Shown here piece by piece: positions 1 through 5,744 of a DNA stretch of 5,744 bases. Made by a program: the position numbers and the translations under genes. Where the stretch lies: contig UREO01000200.1 of the NCBI GenBank assembly GCA_900546895.1, positions 1-5,744 of the forward strand, written 5' to 3'. Under the pieces are notes generated by a model. That model saw only the letters and a list, made by a program, of their open reading frames with translations, was not told the origin of the DNA and did not search any database. The DNA is from an uncultured Oscillospiraceae bacterium (GTDB lineage: Bacteria > Bacillota > Clostridia > Oscillospirales > Acutalibacteraceae). Each line of letters starts with the position of its first letter. Within the stretch, counting starts at the first letter, position 1.

Positions 1-48
1 CGAGATCTGCGCATGTCTCGTGGGCTCGGAGATGTGTATAAGAGACAG
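1..48 (+). other. Untrimmed Nextera i7 adapter (synthetic)
   Basis: This is not genomic DNA. Bases 1-6 match the end of the Illumina P7 primer, 7-14 (CTGCGCAT) are an i7 index, 15-29 (GTCTCGTGGGCTCGG) are the Nextera read-2 tail, and 30-48 (AGATGTGTATAAGAGACAG) are the 19-bp Tn5 mosaic end. From memory, the index read as ATGCGCAG corresponds to Nextera XT N722. Bases 3-48 are the exact reverse complement of 5699-5744. Adapter in this orientation is what read 1 gives when it reads through a short insert, so the assembler probably extended both contig ends into adapter. Genomic sequence starts at about 49. Confidence 0.98.
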
Positions 49-1994
49 AATGAGGATTTTCCGGAACCGGACACACCGGTGACACAGACAAATTCTCCAA
101 GTGGGATATCTACGTTCACATTTTTCAGGTTGTTCTGTGACGCGCCGATGATTTTCAGCTTTTTTCCGTTGCCCTTACGGCGTTTTTCGGGAACCTCGAC
201 CCTTTTTGCCCCGCTCAGATACTGCCCGGTAATGGATTCTTTGCAGTTGACAATATCGTCTACGCTCCCGTTAAATACCACATGGCCGCCGTGAATACCC
301 GCGCCCGGGCCGATATCCACAATATGATCGGAGGCGCGCATGGTGTCCTCGTCGTGCTCTACGACAATGACGGTATTCCCCAGGTCGCGCAGCCGCTTCA
401 GCGTGGCAAGGAGCTTATCGTTATCGCGCTGGTGCAGTCCGATGCTCGGTTCGTCAAGAATGTAAAGGACTCCCATCAGAGACGAACCGATCTGCGTGGC
501 CAGACGGATACGCTGGCTTTCTCCGCCGGAAAGCGTACCGGACGAGCGCGAAAGGGTAAGGTACTCCAGCCCAACGCTCTGCAGGAACCCAAGGCGGCTT
601 CTGATCTCCTTTAAGATGGCGGCCGCAATCATCGTATCCCGTTCGGAAAGCTCCAGATGATTGATGAAGTCCAGCGCCTGCGTGACCGATTTGCCACAGA
701 AATCGCTGATATTGATGCCGCCCACGGTCACGGCCAGGCTAATCGGGGAAAGGCGCTTTCCATGGCAGGCGTCGCAGGGAATCGCACTCATATAGGACTC
801 AATTTCTTCTTTGATCCAGTTGCTCTGCGTTTCGCGGAAACGCCGCTCAAGATTATTGATGATTCCCTCGAATTCGGTTTTATAAACCCCACTTCCGTAT
901 TCGTTGCTGCGCTCGATCTGTATCTTTTCGCCCTTCGTGCCGTAAAGAAGGATATCGATAATTTCCGGCGGTAGCTTTCCAAGAGGCGTATTGAGAGAAA
1001 AATGATAGTGTTTGGACAGCGCCGTCATGTACATGGAGGCGATCGTGCTGCCTTCCATCGCCCATCCGCTGGCTTTCAAGCCGCCCTTGCTGATGGAAAG
1101 GGACTTGTCCGGAACAATCAGGTCGGGGTCAATTTTCATAAAGACGCCGAGTCCCGTACATTTGGGGCATGCACCGAACGGATTGTTAAAGGAAAACATG
1201 CGCGGAGTAAGCTCCTCCACGCTGATGCCGTGCTCCGGGCAGGCGTAGTTCTGGGAAAAGGTGATATCGTCTCCCCCGGCGACGTTAATCACGATAATTC
1301 CGCCGGAAAGCGAGGAGGCCGTCTCAATGGAGTCGGACAGGCGGGAGTGAATCGAAGGGTGGATGATCAGCCTGTCGACAATGACCTCGATCGTATGTTT
1401 CTTATTTTTTTCAAGCTGAATGGTTTCGGACAGATCATAGAGATTGCCGTCCACGCGCACGCGTACAAAACCGCTCTTGCGCGCGGCGTCAAACTCTTTG
1501 GTATGTTCGCCCTTGCGTCCCCGCACTACGGGGGCAAGCACTTGAATTTTTGTTCCCTCTTCCAGATTAAGGATGCGGTCGACAATCTGGTCAATGGTCT
1601 GCTGCTTGATTTCCCGACCGCAGATCGGGCAGTGCGGGATTCCGATTCTCGCGTACAAAAGACGCAGATAGTCGTAAATCTCCGTTACCGTTCCGACCGT
1701 GGAACGGGGATTTTTGGAAGTTGTCTTCTGATCAATGGAAATGGCCGGGGAAAGCCCTTCAATGTAATCTACATCCGGCTTTTCCATCTGCCCCAGAAAC
1801 TGGCGCGCATAGGAGGAAAGAGATTCCACATAGCGGCGCTGTCCTTCCGCATAGATGGTATCGAAAGCGAGAGAGGACTTTCCGGAACCGGAAAGTCCTG
1901 TAAAAACAATCAGTTTGTCCCTTGGAATCTCGATATCGATATTTTTTAGATTATGTTCCCTTGCGCCCTTAACAAAAATGTTCTTTGCTGTCAT
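49..1994 (-). CDS. uvrA: UvrA, excinuclease ABC subunit A (3'-truncated)
   Basis: UvrA is the ABC-type ATPase that scans DNA for bulky lesions and loads UvrB in nucleotide excision repair. I see 648 complete codons; the family is usually about 940 residues, so roughly the last 30% is missing. Starting from MTAKNIFVKGAREHNLKNID, the parts in order are the first Walker A GLSGSGKSS (33-41), a CPICG motif (122-126), the first zinc site C252-x2-H255...C276-x2-C279, a CDACHGKRL motif, the ABC signature LSGGE (488-492), Walker B ILDEP (D514, E515), the H-loop His547, and the start of the second Walker A, GVSGSGKSS (640-648), where the contig ends. The frame is unbroken throughout. The start at 1994 is preceded by GGAGG and lies 32 nt after the uvrB stop, so the two are co-transcribed. 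The third zinc ligand is His instead of the usual Cys. The missing end is an assembly break, not a mutation: the next bases are adapter. Confidence 0.97.
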
Positions 1995-2003
1995 TGGTTA
2001 TCA

Positions 2004-2011
2004 TTTCCTCC
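2004..2011 (-). promoter_or_regulatory. Ribosome binding site of uvrA
   Basis: GGAGGAAA on the minus strand lies 9 nt before the ATG at 1994 (12 nt from the GGAGG core). It falls in the 32-nt gap after the uvrB stop and supports this start. Another ATG at 2004-2002 is out of frame and followed at once by in-frame codons unrelated to UvrA, so it is not the start. Confidence 0.8.
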
Positions 2012-2026
2012 GTAGCGTTTCGCCGG

Positions 2027-3988
2027 CTATTTTTCACCGTTCAGTTGTTTAATTTTGTCACGCAGATAAGCGGCGTGCTCGAATTCGAGCAGCTTCGCAG
2101 CCGCCTTCATTTCCTTTGTGAGCTGTTCGATCATCTGTCTTCTCTCGATCGGGCTCAGACGCTTCTGCTTCTTTCCCTTCTCGTCCTCTTTATGAGTGGA
2201 GATTTCCAGAATATCGGAAACCTTTTTCTTGATGGTTTTTGGAATAATCCCGTGTTCCCGGTTATACGCGGTCTGAATGGACCGGCGTCGTTCCGTTTCA
2301 CGGATAGCGGACTCCATGGACGGAGTAACCTTATCACCGTACATGATGACCTGTCCCTTTGCGTTGCGCGCGGCACGGCCGATTGTCTGGATCAGCGAAC
2401 GCTCGGAACGCAGGAAGCCTTCTTTGTCCGCATCCAGAATCGCTACCAGCGAAACCTCCGGAATATCCAGTCCTTCCCGCAGCAGGTTGATGCCGACCAG
2501 CACGTCAAACTCTCCCAAACGCAGGTCACGAAGAATTTCCATTCGTTCTACGGTATCGATATCGTGATGCATATATCTGACGCGGATTCCCATTCCCTCC
2601 AGATAAGAGGTAAGGTCTTCCGCCATTTTTTTGGTCAGGGTGGTAATGAGGACGCGTTCTCCGTCTGCGGTTCTCATGTTGATTTCAGAAATCAGATCGT
2701 CGATCTGCCCATCCGTCGGCTTGACGATAATCTCAGGATCGACCAGCCCGGTCGGACGGATCACCTGCTCCACGATCTGAGCCGATTTTTCTTTTTCCAG
2801 ATCGCCCGGCGTCGCACTGACGAAGACGGCCTGATTGACATGGCTGTAAAACTCGTCAAAATTCAGCGGACGGTTGTCAAACGCGGACGGAAGGCGGAAG
2901 CCGAAATCGACCAGCGACTGTTTTCTGGCCCGGTCGCCCGCGTACATGGAGCGAACCTGCGGAAGCGTCACATGGGACTCGTCCACAAACAGCAAAAAGT
3001 CTTTCGGAAAGTAATCCAGAAGGGTGAACGGCGAGCTGCCCGGCTCACGTCCGGACAGAACGCGGGAATAGTTTTCAATCCCTTTGCAGAACCCGATTTC
3101 GGCCAGCATTTCCATGTCGTACCGGGTACGTTCCTGAATTCTCTGCGCTTCAATCAGCTTGCCGTTGGCTTTGAAAAACGCGACCCGTTCTTCCATTTCC
3201 CGTTCAAGATCACCGATGGCGCGCTGCATCTTTTCCCGTGGGACAATGTAATGGGACGCCGGATATATGGCAACGTGCTTTAAGACAGCCTTGAGTTCCC
3301 CCGTCAGCGCGTTGATTTCACTGATCCGGTCAATTTCATCGCCAAAGAATTCCACGCGAATTACCGTATCGTTCGACTGGGCGGGAAAGATCTCCACCAC
3401 GTCGCCGCGGACCCGGAATTTATTACGGATAAAATTGATGTCGTTCCGTTCATACTGAAGCTCAACGAGCTTGCGCAGCAAATCATCGCGGCTCTTCTCC
3501 ATGCCCGGGCGCAAGGAAATCACCATGGTGCGGTAATCGATCGGGTCGCCCAGGCTGTAAATGCAGGACACGCTGGCAACGATGATGACGTCCCGGCGCT
3601 CTGAAAGGGCCGAGGTAGCCGAATGGCGCAGCTTGTCTATTTCATCATTGATCGCGGAATCCTTTTCAATATAGGTGTCCGTCGTCGCAATATAGGCTTC
3701 CGGCTGATAATAATCATAATAGGATACAAAATACTCGACCGCGTTTTCCGGAAAGAACTCCCGGAACTCGGAACAAAGCTGTGCGGCAAGCGTTTTGTTG
3801 TGAGCCAGAACCAAAGCGGGACGGTTCATCTGTGCGATGACATTCGCCATGGTAAAGGTTTTTCCAGAACCGGTCACGCCAAGCAGCGTCTGCTCGCGGT
3901 AGCCGGTCTGCAATCCCTGAACAAGCTGATGAACCGCCTTGGGCTGGTCTCCCTTCGGCTGATATTGTGAAACTAATTTAAAATCCAT
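2027..3988 (-). CDS. uvrB: UvrB, excinuclease ABC subunit B
   Basis: UvrB is the helicase-like subunit that takes damaged DNA from UvrA, verifies the lesion and recruits UvrC for the two incisions. The gene is complete at 653 residues, close to the usual 650-670. Visible motifs are Walker A GVTGSGKT (37-44, Lys43), the aromatic beta-hairpin SYYDYYQPEAY (89-99) that is inserted between the DNA strands at the lesion, motif II DESH (336-339), motif III SATP (391-394), GINLLREGLDIPE (motif V region, 499-511), motif VI QTIGRAARN (534-542, arginine finger Arg541), and a C-terminal UVR coiled-coil domain (about 617-652, EFEHAAYLRDKI) that pairs with UvrC. No key residue is missing. The ATG at 3988 is three bases after the radC stop and has a GGAG six bases upstream inside the end of radC, so translation is probably linked to radC. 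uvrA follows after 32 nt. Confidence 0.99.
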   Translation of the reverse strand: MDFKLVSQYQPKGDQPKAVHQLVQGLQTGYREQTLLGVTGSGKTFTMANVIAQMNRPALVLAHNKTLAAQLCSEFREFFPENAVEYFVSYYDYYQPEAYIATTDTYIEKDSAINDEIDKLRHSATSALSERRDVIIVASVSCIYSLGDPIDYRTMVISLRPGMEKSRDDLLRKLVELQYERNDINFIRNKFRVRGDVVEIFPAQSNDTVIRVEFFGDEIDRISEINALTGELKAVLKHVAIYPASHYIVPREKMQRAIGDLEREMEERVAFFKANGKLIEAQRIQERTRYDMEMLAEIGFCKGIENYSRVLSGREPGSSPFTLLDYFPKDFLLFVDESHVTLPQVRSMYAGDRARKQSLVDFGFRLPSAFDNRPLNFDEFYSHVNQAVFVSATPGDLEKEKSAQIVEQVIRPTGLVDPEIIVKPTDGQIDDLISEINMRTADGERVLITTLTKKMAEDLTSYLEGMGIRVRYMHHDIDTVERMEILRDLRLGEFDVLVGINLLREGLDIPEVSLVAILDADKEGFLRSERSLIQTIGRAARNAKGQVIMYGDKVTPSMESAIRETERRRSIQTAYNREHGIIPKTIKKKVSDILEISTHKEDEKGKKQKRLSPIERRQMIEQLTKEMKAAAKLLEFEHAAYLRDKIKQLNGEK

Positions 3989-3991
3989 TTT

Positions 3992-4777
3992 TTACTCCGT
4001 ATCAAATCCGACATCAAAAATTCCCGGCATGATTCCGCTTTTCGCGATCGAAAAATAATCGTTGCCGCTCACGATAATATGATCGATGAGCTTTACCTCC
4101 ACAATATTCAGCGCTTCATAGACCCACTGTGTGGAGCTTAAATCCTGCTTCGAGGGCATACAGTCTCCGCTCGGATGATTATGTGACAAAATCGCGTAAG
4201 CCGCGTTATACTCCACCGCAAGCCGGACAATCTTCTTGATATAAATATTGGCGGTGGTGACAGTGCCTTCATTGACCACGCCGCAGTAAATCAGCCGGTT
4301 TTTGCTGTCGAGGAGCATCAGTACGATGACCTCGTCCGAACGGCCGATAAATTTACGTGTCAAAAGCATGCCTGCTTCATTATAACTGAAAATCACATTT
4401 TTGTCTTTATCCAAATTTTCCTGGTAACGGCGGCAAAGCTGCGGGATGAGTTTTATCAGCGTCGCCGCCGACTTCCCCACGCCTTCCACTTTCATCAGTT
4501 CTTCATAGGGCGCGTCGAACACCCCCGACAGCGACCCGAATTTCTGCAGAAGCGCATGGCCGATGGGATTGGTGTCTTTGAGGGGAATCACATAAAAAAG
4601 AAGCAGCTCCAGAACCTCGTGCGGCTCAAAAGCGTCAAGCCCGTCCTTCAGGAACCTGTTTTTCATGCGGTCTCTATGGCCGCCGTGCACGGGCTGGGCC
4701 TCGTTACTGATTTTTGACGGCTGTTTCCTGAGTCGCTCCTTGTTTTCCTCCAACGACGCCCGCCCCCAATCATCCAT
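3992..4777 (-). CDS. radC: RadC/UPF0758-family JAB (MPN) domain protein
   Basis: RadC proteins join a helix-hairpin-helix region to a JAB1/MPN (JAMM-type) metal-binding domain. Their cellular role is unsettled, and the old link to DNA repair in E. coli was questioned. With the start at 4777 the protein has 261 residues. Residues about 31-120 contain the conserved GGHRDRMKNRFL opening and the hairpin VEGVGKSAA (97-105). The C-terminal half holds the metal motif HNHPSGDCMPSKQD (His199, His201, Asp212) followed by LIDHIIV. The usual PREV motif before it reads YIKKI. I chose 4777 because this ATG overlaps the pyrE stop as TGATG, typical of translational coupling; no good Shine-Dalgarno is visible there. 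An upstream in-frame ATG at 4837 would add 20 residues and overlap pyrE by 61 nt. The residues before the conserved core (about 1-30) are charged and poorly conserved, so they do not settle the start. Confidence 0.9.
   Translation of the reverse strand: MDDWGRASLEENKERLRKQPSKISNEAQPVHGGHRDRMKNRFLKDGLDAFEPHEVLELLLFYVIPLKDTNPIGHALLQKFGSLSGVFDAPYEELMKVEGVGKSAATLIKLIPQLCRRYQENLDKDKNVIFSYNEAGMLLTRKFIGRSDEVIVLMLLDSKNRLIYCGVVNEGTVTTANIYIKKIVRLAVEYNAAYAILSHNHPSGDCMPSKQDLSSTQWVYEALNIVEVKLIDHIIVSGNDYFSIAKSGIMPGIFDVGFDTE
3995..3998 (-). promoter_or_regulatory. Ribosome binding site of uvrB, inside the radC 3' end
   Basis: GGAG lies six bases upstream of the uvrB ATG and overlaps the last codons of radC (its TAA is at 3994-3992). 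The placement fixes the uvrB start and suggests that ribosomes finishing radC help start uvrB. Confidence 0.7.
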
Positions 4778-4779
4778 CA
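4775..4779 (-). promoter_or_regulatory. TGATG stop/start overlap of pyrE and radC
   Basis: The pyrE stop TGA (4779-4777) shares one base with a radC ATG (4777-4775). Such overlaps commonly allow termination-reinitiation, which fits the absence of a clear Shine-Dalgarno just upstream. The coupling is inferred; the overlap itself is directly visible. Confidence 0.65.
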
Positions 4780-5358
4780 GATTTTTCTGCTGCCCGGTTT
4801 GACGGGCGCCGGAGCACCGGCCTTGCACAAGGGACATTCTTCCGGTTCCCAGGATTCCACTTCAACGGAAACGACCGCCTTAAAGGGAACGCCGAAATCG
4901 ATTTTTCCGCCTGTCCGGTCAACAATGGAGCCGACACCGACCACTTCGCCGCCGGCTTCCTTTACCAGCTCAATCACCTCACGGACCGAGCCGCCGGTCG
5001 TCACAACATCTTCCACCACAAGCACTCTGTCCCCGGGGTTTACGGCGAAGCCGCGCCGCAAAGCCATTTTTCCGTCCTCGCCGCGCTCTGTGAAAAAGTT
5101 TTCGCAGTGAAGCGCGCGGCTGACTTCGTAAGCCATCTGGACCGCCCCCATCGCCGGTCCGATGACGATCTGAACATTATCATGACAATACTGTTCCGCA
5201 AGGGCCGCGCAAAGCTCCTCACTGTACCTTGTATTGCGAAAAATCCTGGCGCATTGGAGGTATTTGTTGCTGTGCTTGCCGGAGGTCAGCTTAAAATGCC
5301 CCTCCAGCAAAACCCCAGCCTCTTCCAAAATCTCCATGACCCTTTGCTGTGTTATCAT
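4777..5358 (-). CDS. pyrE: Orotate phosphoribosyltransferase
   Basis: PyrE converts orotate and PRPP to OMP and pyrophosphate, the fifth step of de novo pyrimidine synthesis, in the cytosol as a dimer. The protein has 193 residues, normal for the family. Visible parts are the N-terminal LTSGKHSNKYLQC (25-37) characteristic of OPRT, IGPAMGAV (67-73), the flexible catalytic-loop region ERGEDGKMALRRGF (91-104), and the PRPP-binding signature VLVVEDVVTTGGS (112-124, acidic pair Glu116-Asp117). The tail CPLCKAGAPAPVKPGSR (175-191) marks the Thermus-type OPRT subfamily (TIGR01367-like) instead of the E. coli or B. subtilis type. The start MITQQRV at 5358 has GGAG eight bases upstream; an in-frame ATG at 5379 would put that Shine-Dalgarno inside the gene and is rejected. 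It is the first gene of the minus-strand operon. No other pyr gene is in view. Confidence 0.97.
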   Translation of the reverse strand: MITQQRVMEILEEAGVLLEGHFKLTSGKHSNKYLQCARIFRNTRYSEELCAALAEQYCHDNVQIVIGPAMGAVQMAYEVSRALHCENFFTERGEDGKMALRRGFAVNPGDRVLVVEDVVTTGGSVREVIELVKEAGGEVVGVGSIVDRTGGKIDFGVPFKAVVSVEVESWEPEECPLCKAGAPAPVKPGSRKI

Positions 5359-5364
5359 AATCCG

Positions 5365-5374
5365 TTCTCCTTCT
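5365..5374 (-). promoter_or_regulatory. Ribosome binding site of pyrE
   Basis: AGAAGGAGAA on the minus strand, with its GGAG core at 5370-5367, ends 6 nt before the ATG at 5358 (8 nt from the core). It decides the start codon in favour of MITQQRV over the in-frame ATG seven codons upstream. Confidence 0.85.
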
Positions 5375-5389
5375 CGCATATTTCATTCT

Positions 5390-5418
5390 ATTATATACTA
5401 AAAAATCTCTTTTGAAAA
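5390..5418 (-). promoter_or_regulatory. Sigma-A-type promoter of the pyrE-radC-uvrB-uvrA operon
   Basis: A perfect -10 TATAAT (5395-5390) lies exactly 17 nt downstream of TTTTCA (5418-5413), which matches the -35 consensus TTGACA at four of six positions. Transcription would start near 5383, giving a leader of only about 25 nt before pyrE. That leaves no room for a PyrR-type or other attenuator. No LexA-like GAAC-N4-GTTC palindrome overlaps it. Predicted by eye only. Confidence 0.7.
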
Positions 5419-5449
5419 GTATTTCCGACTGTTACCGCGGCCTGATCCG

Positions 5450-5458
5450 TGATATAAT
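5450..5458 (+). promoter_or_regulatory. Extended -10 promoter of the divergent pseudouridine synthase gene
   Basis: TGATATAAT holds a perfect -10 hexamer (5453-5458) with the TG extension one base upstream. No good -35 hexamer sits at the 16-18 nt spacing, which is common in extended -10 promoters. The predicted start is near 5465, giving a leader of about 43 nt to the ATG at 5508. It is back to back with the pyrE promoter and does not overlap its -35. Confidence 0.6.
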
Positions 5459-5493
5459 CGGGAAAGGCGAAAGCATTGAAAATGTATCAAGTT

Positions 5494-5498
5494 AGGAG
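5494..5498 (+). promoter_or_regulatory. Ribosome binding site of the pseudouridine synthase gene
   Basis: AGGAG, nine bases before the ATG at 5508. The spacing is good and supports this start. Confidence 0.8.
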
Positions 5499-5507
5499 TC
5501 TTTCCAT

Positions 5508-5698
5508 ATGAAAGAAATAACCATAGGCGCAAACGACGCCGGACAGAGGCTGGACAAGTTTCTCACGAAATCCTTCAGCAACCTCCCCCAATCCATGATG
5601 TACAAAAGCATCCGTAAAAAAGATATCAAGCTGAACGGAAAACGGTGTGAAATTTCCACCCGACTGAACGAAGGCGACGTTCTCACCCTGTATTTAAA
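5508..5698 (+). CDS. RluA-family pseudouridine synthase, N-terminal fragment
   Basis: Only the first 63 codons are present before the contig runs into adapter. The fragment begins MKEITIGANDAGQRLDKFLT and continues through NLPQSMMYKSIRKKDIKLNG to STRLNEGDVLTLYL. AGQRLDKFL followed by IRKK.I.LNGKR and L.EGD.L.LY is the pattern of the S4 RNA-binding domain that opens RluA/RluD-type 23S rRNA (or tRNA) pseudouridine synthases. The catalytic domain, with its H-R-L-D motif containing the catalytic Asp, is missing, so the exact target uridine and a gene symbol cannot be given. A different S4-domain protein cannot be strictly excluded, but the spacing and wording fit the clostridial RluA group well. 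The gene diverges from pyrE. The frame stays open through the adapter, so automatic calls will add false residues. Confidence 0.85.
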
Positions 5699-5744
5699 CT
5701 GTCTCTTATACACATCTCCGAGCCCACGAGACATGCGCAGATCT
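5699..5744 (-). other. Untrimmed Nextera i7 adapter (synthetic)
   Basis: This is the reverse complement of the adapter at the other end. CTGTCTCTTATACACATCT (5699-5717) is the Tn5 mosaic end, CCGAGCCCACGAGAC (5718-5732) the read-2 tail, ATGCGCAG (5733-5740) the same i7 index, and ATCT (5741-5744) the start of the P7 sequence. Genomic DNA ends at about 5698. Confidence 0.98.

Noticed and set aside
1002..1949. Plus-strand open frame of 315 codons opposite uvrA
   Set aside because: It is antisense to the conserved uvrA frame, its composition is unlike a folded protein family I know, and it has no start signal. It is a shadow of uvrA.
1995..2026. Terminator or hairpin between uvrB and uvrA
   Set aside because: Only a three-base-pair GCG-AAA-CGC stem is visible and no T-run follows it, so uvrB and uvrA should be on one transcript.
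1985..3283. Long plus-strand open frame of 432 codons opposite uvrB
   Set aside because: It lies fully antisense to a well-conserved, complete uvrB, has no ribosome binding site or recognisable motif, and is explained by codon composition of the real gene.
3992..4837. Longer radC starting at 4837 (281 residues)
   Set aside because: It would overlap pyrE by 61 nt. The extra 20 residues read like translated pyrE in another frame, and the TGATG start at 4777 is more economical. Not fully excluded.
4777..5379. Longer pyrE starting at 5379 (200 residues)
   Set aside because: Its first codons are the Shine-Dalgarno of the downstream ATG (translated as REGER), and it would begin only about 4 nt after the predicted transcription start.
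49..5698. CRISPR array, tRNA, rRNA, riboswitch, or phage or defence genes
   Set aside because: The insert is almost fully covered by five recognised genes. The only gap above 100 nt (5359-5507) contains two promoters and no repeats or strong structure.
1..5744. A transposon or linear element bounded by inverted repeats containing Tn5 ends
   Set aside because: The repeats include index and primer-tail bases of an Illumina kit, there is no transposase or cargo, and the interior is housekeeping chromosome.

Overview
This is an assembled contig of ordinary bacterial chromosome, with untrimmed Illumina Nextera adapter at both ends. The genomic part is 49-5698. Bases 1-48 and 5699-5744 are synthetic and form a perfect 46-bp inverted repeat that could be mistaken for transposon ends. 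The organism looks like a Gram-positive Clostridia-type bacterium, perhaps of the Oscillospirales/Ruminococcaceae. This is inferred from strong GGAG ribosome binding sites, sigma-A-like promoters, tightly packed genes, the uvrB-uvrA order, a divergent RadC, and a PyrE with the CPLC...KPGSR tail. The genus cannot be named from sequence alone.

Layout, right to left on the minus strand: a promoter at 5390-5418 drives pyrE (4777-5358, orotate phosphoribosyltransferase). It is followed by radC (3992-4777, stop and start overlapping as TGATG), uvrB (2027-3988, 3-nt gap) and uvrA (start 1994, 32-nt gap). uvrA is cut off by the contig end after 648 codons, inside its second Walker A motif. No terminator or internal promoter is visible, so the four genes look like one operon. 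On the plus strand, divergent from pyrE, an extended -10 promoter leads into the first 63 codons of an RluA-family pseudouridine synthase (5508 to contig end), which carries the S4 RNA-binding domain.

Functionally, UvrA and UvrB are the damage-recognition and damage-verification parts of nucleotide excision repair; uvrC is not in the window. RadC is a conserved JAB/MPN-domain protein of unsettled function, and PyrE makes OMP for pyrimidine synthesis. I found no mobile element, CRISPR array, structural RNA gene, phage gene or unknown multi-gene system. The points most worth a second look are the adapter artefact and the false proteins it creates, the pyrE-radC-uvrB-uvrA linkage without a visible LexA box, the divergent RadC active-site region, and a Cys-to-His change in a UvrA zinc site.
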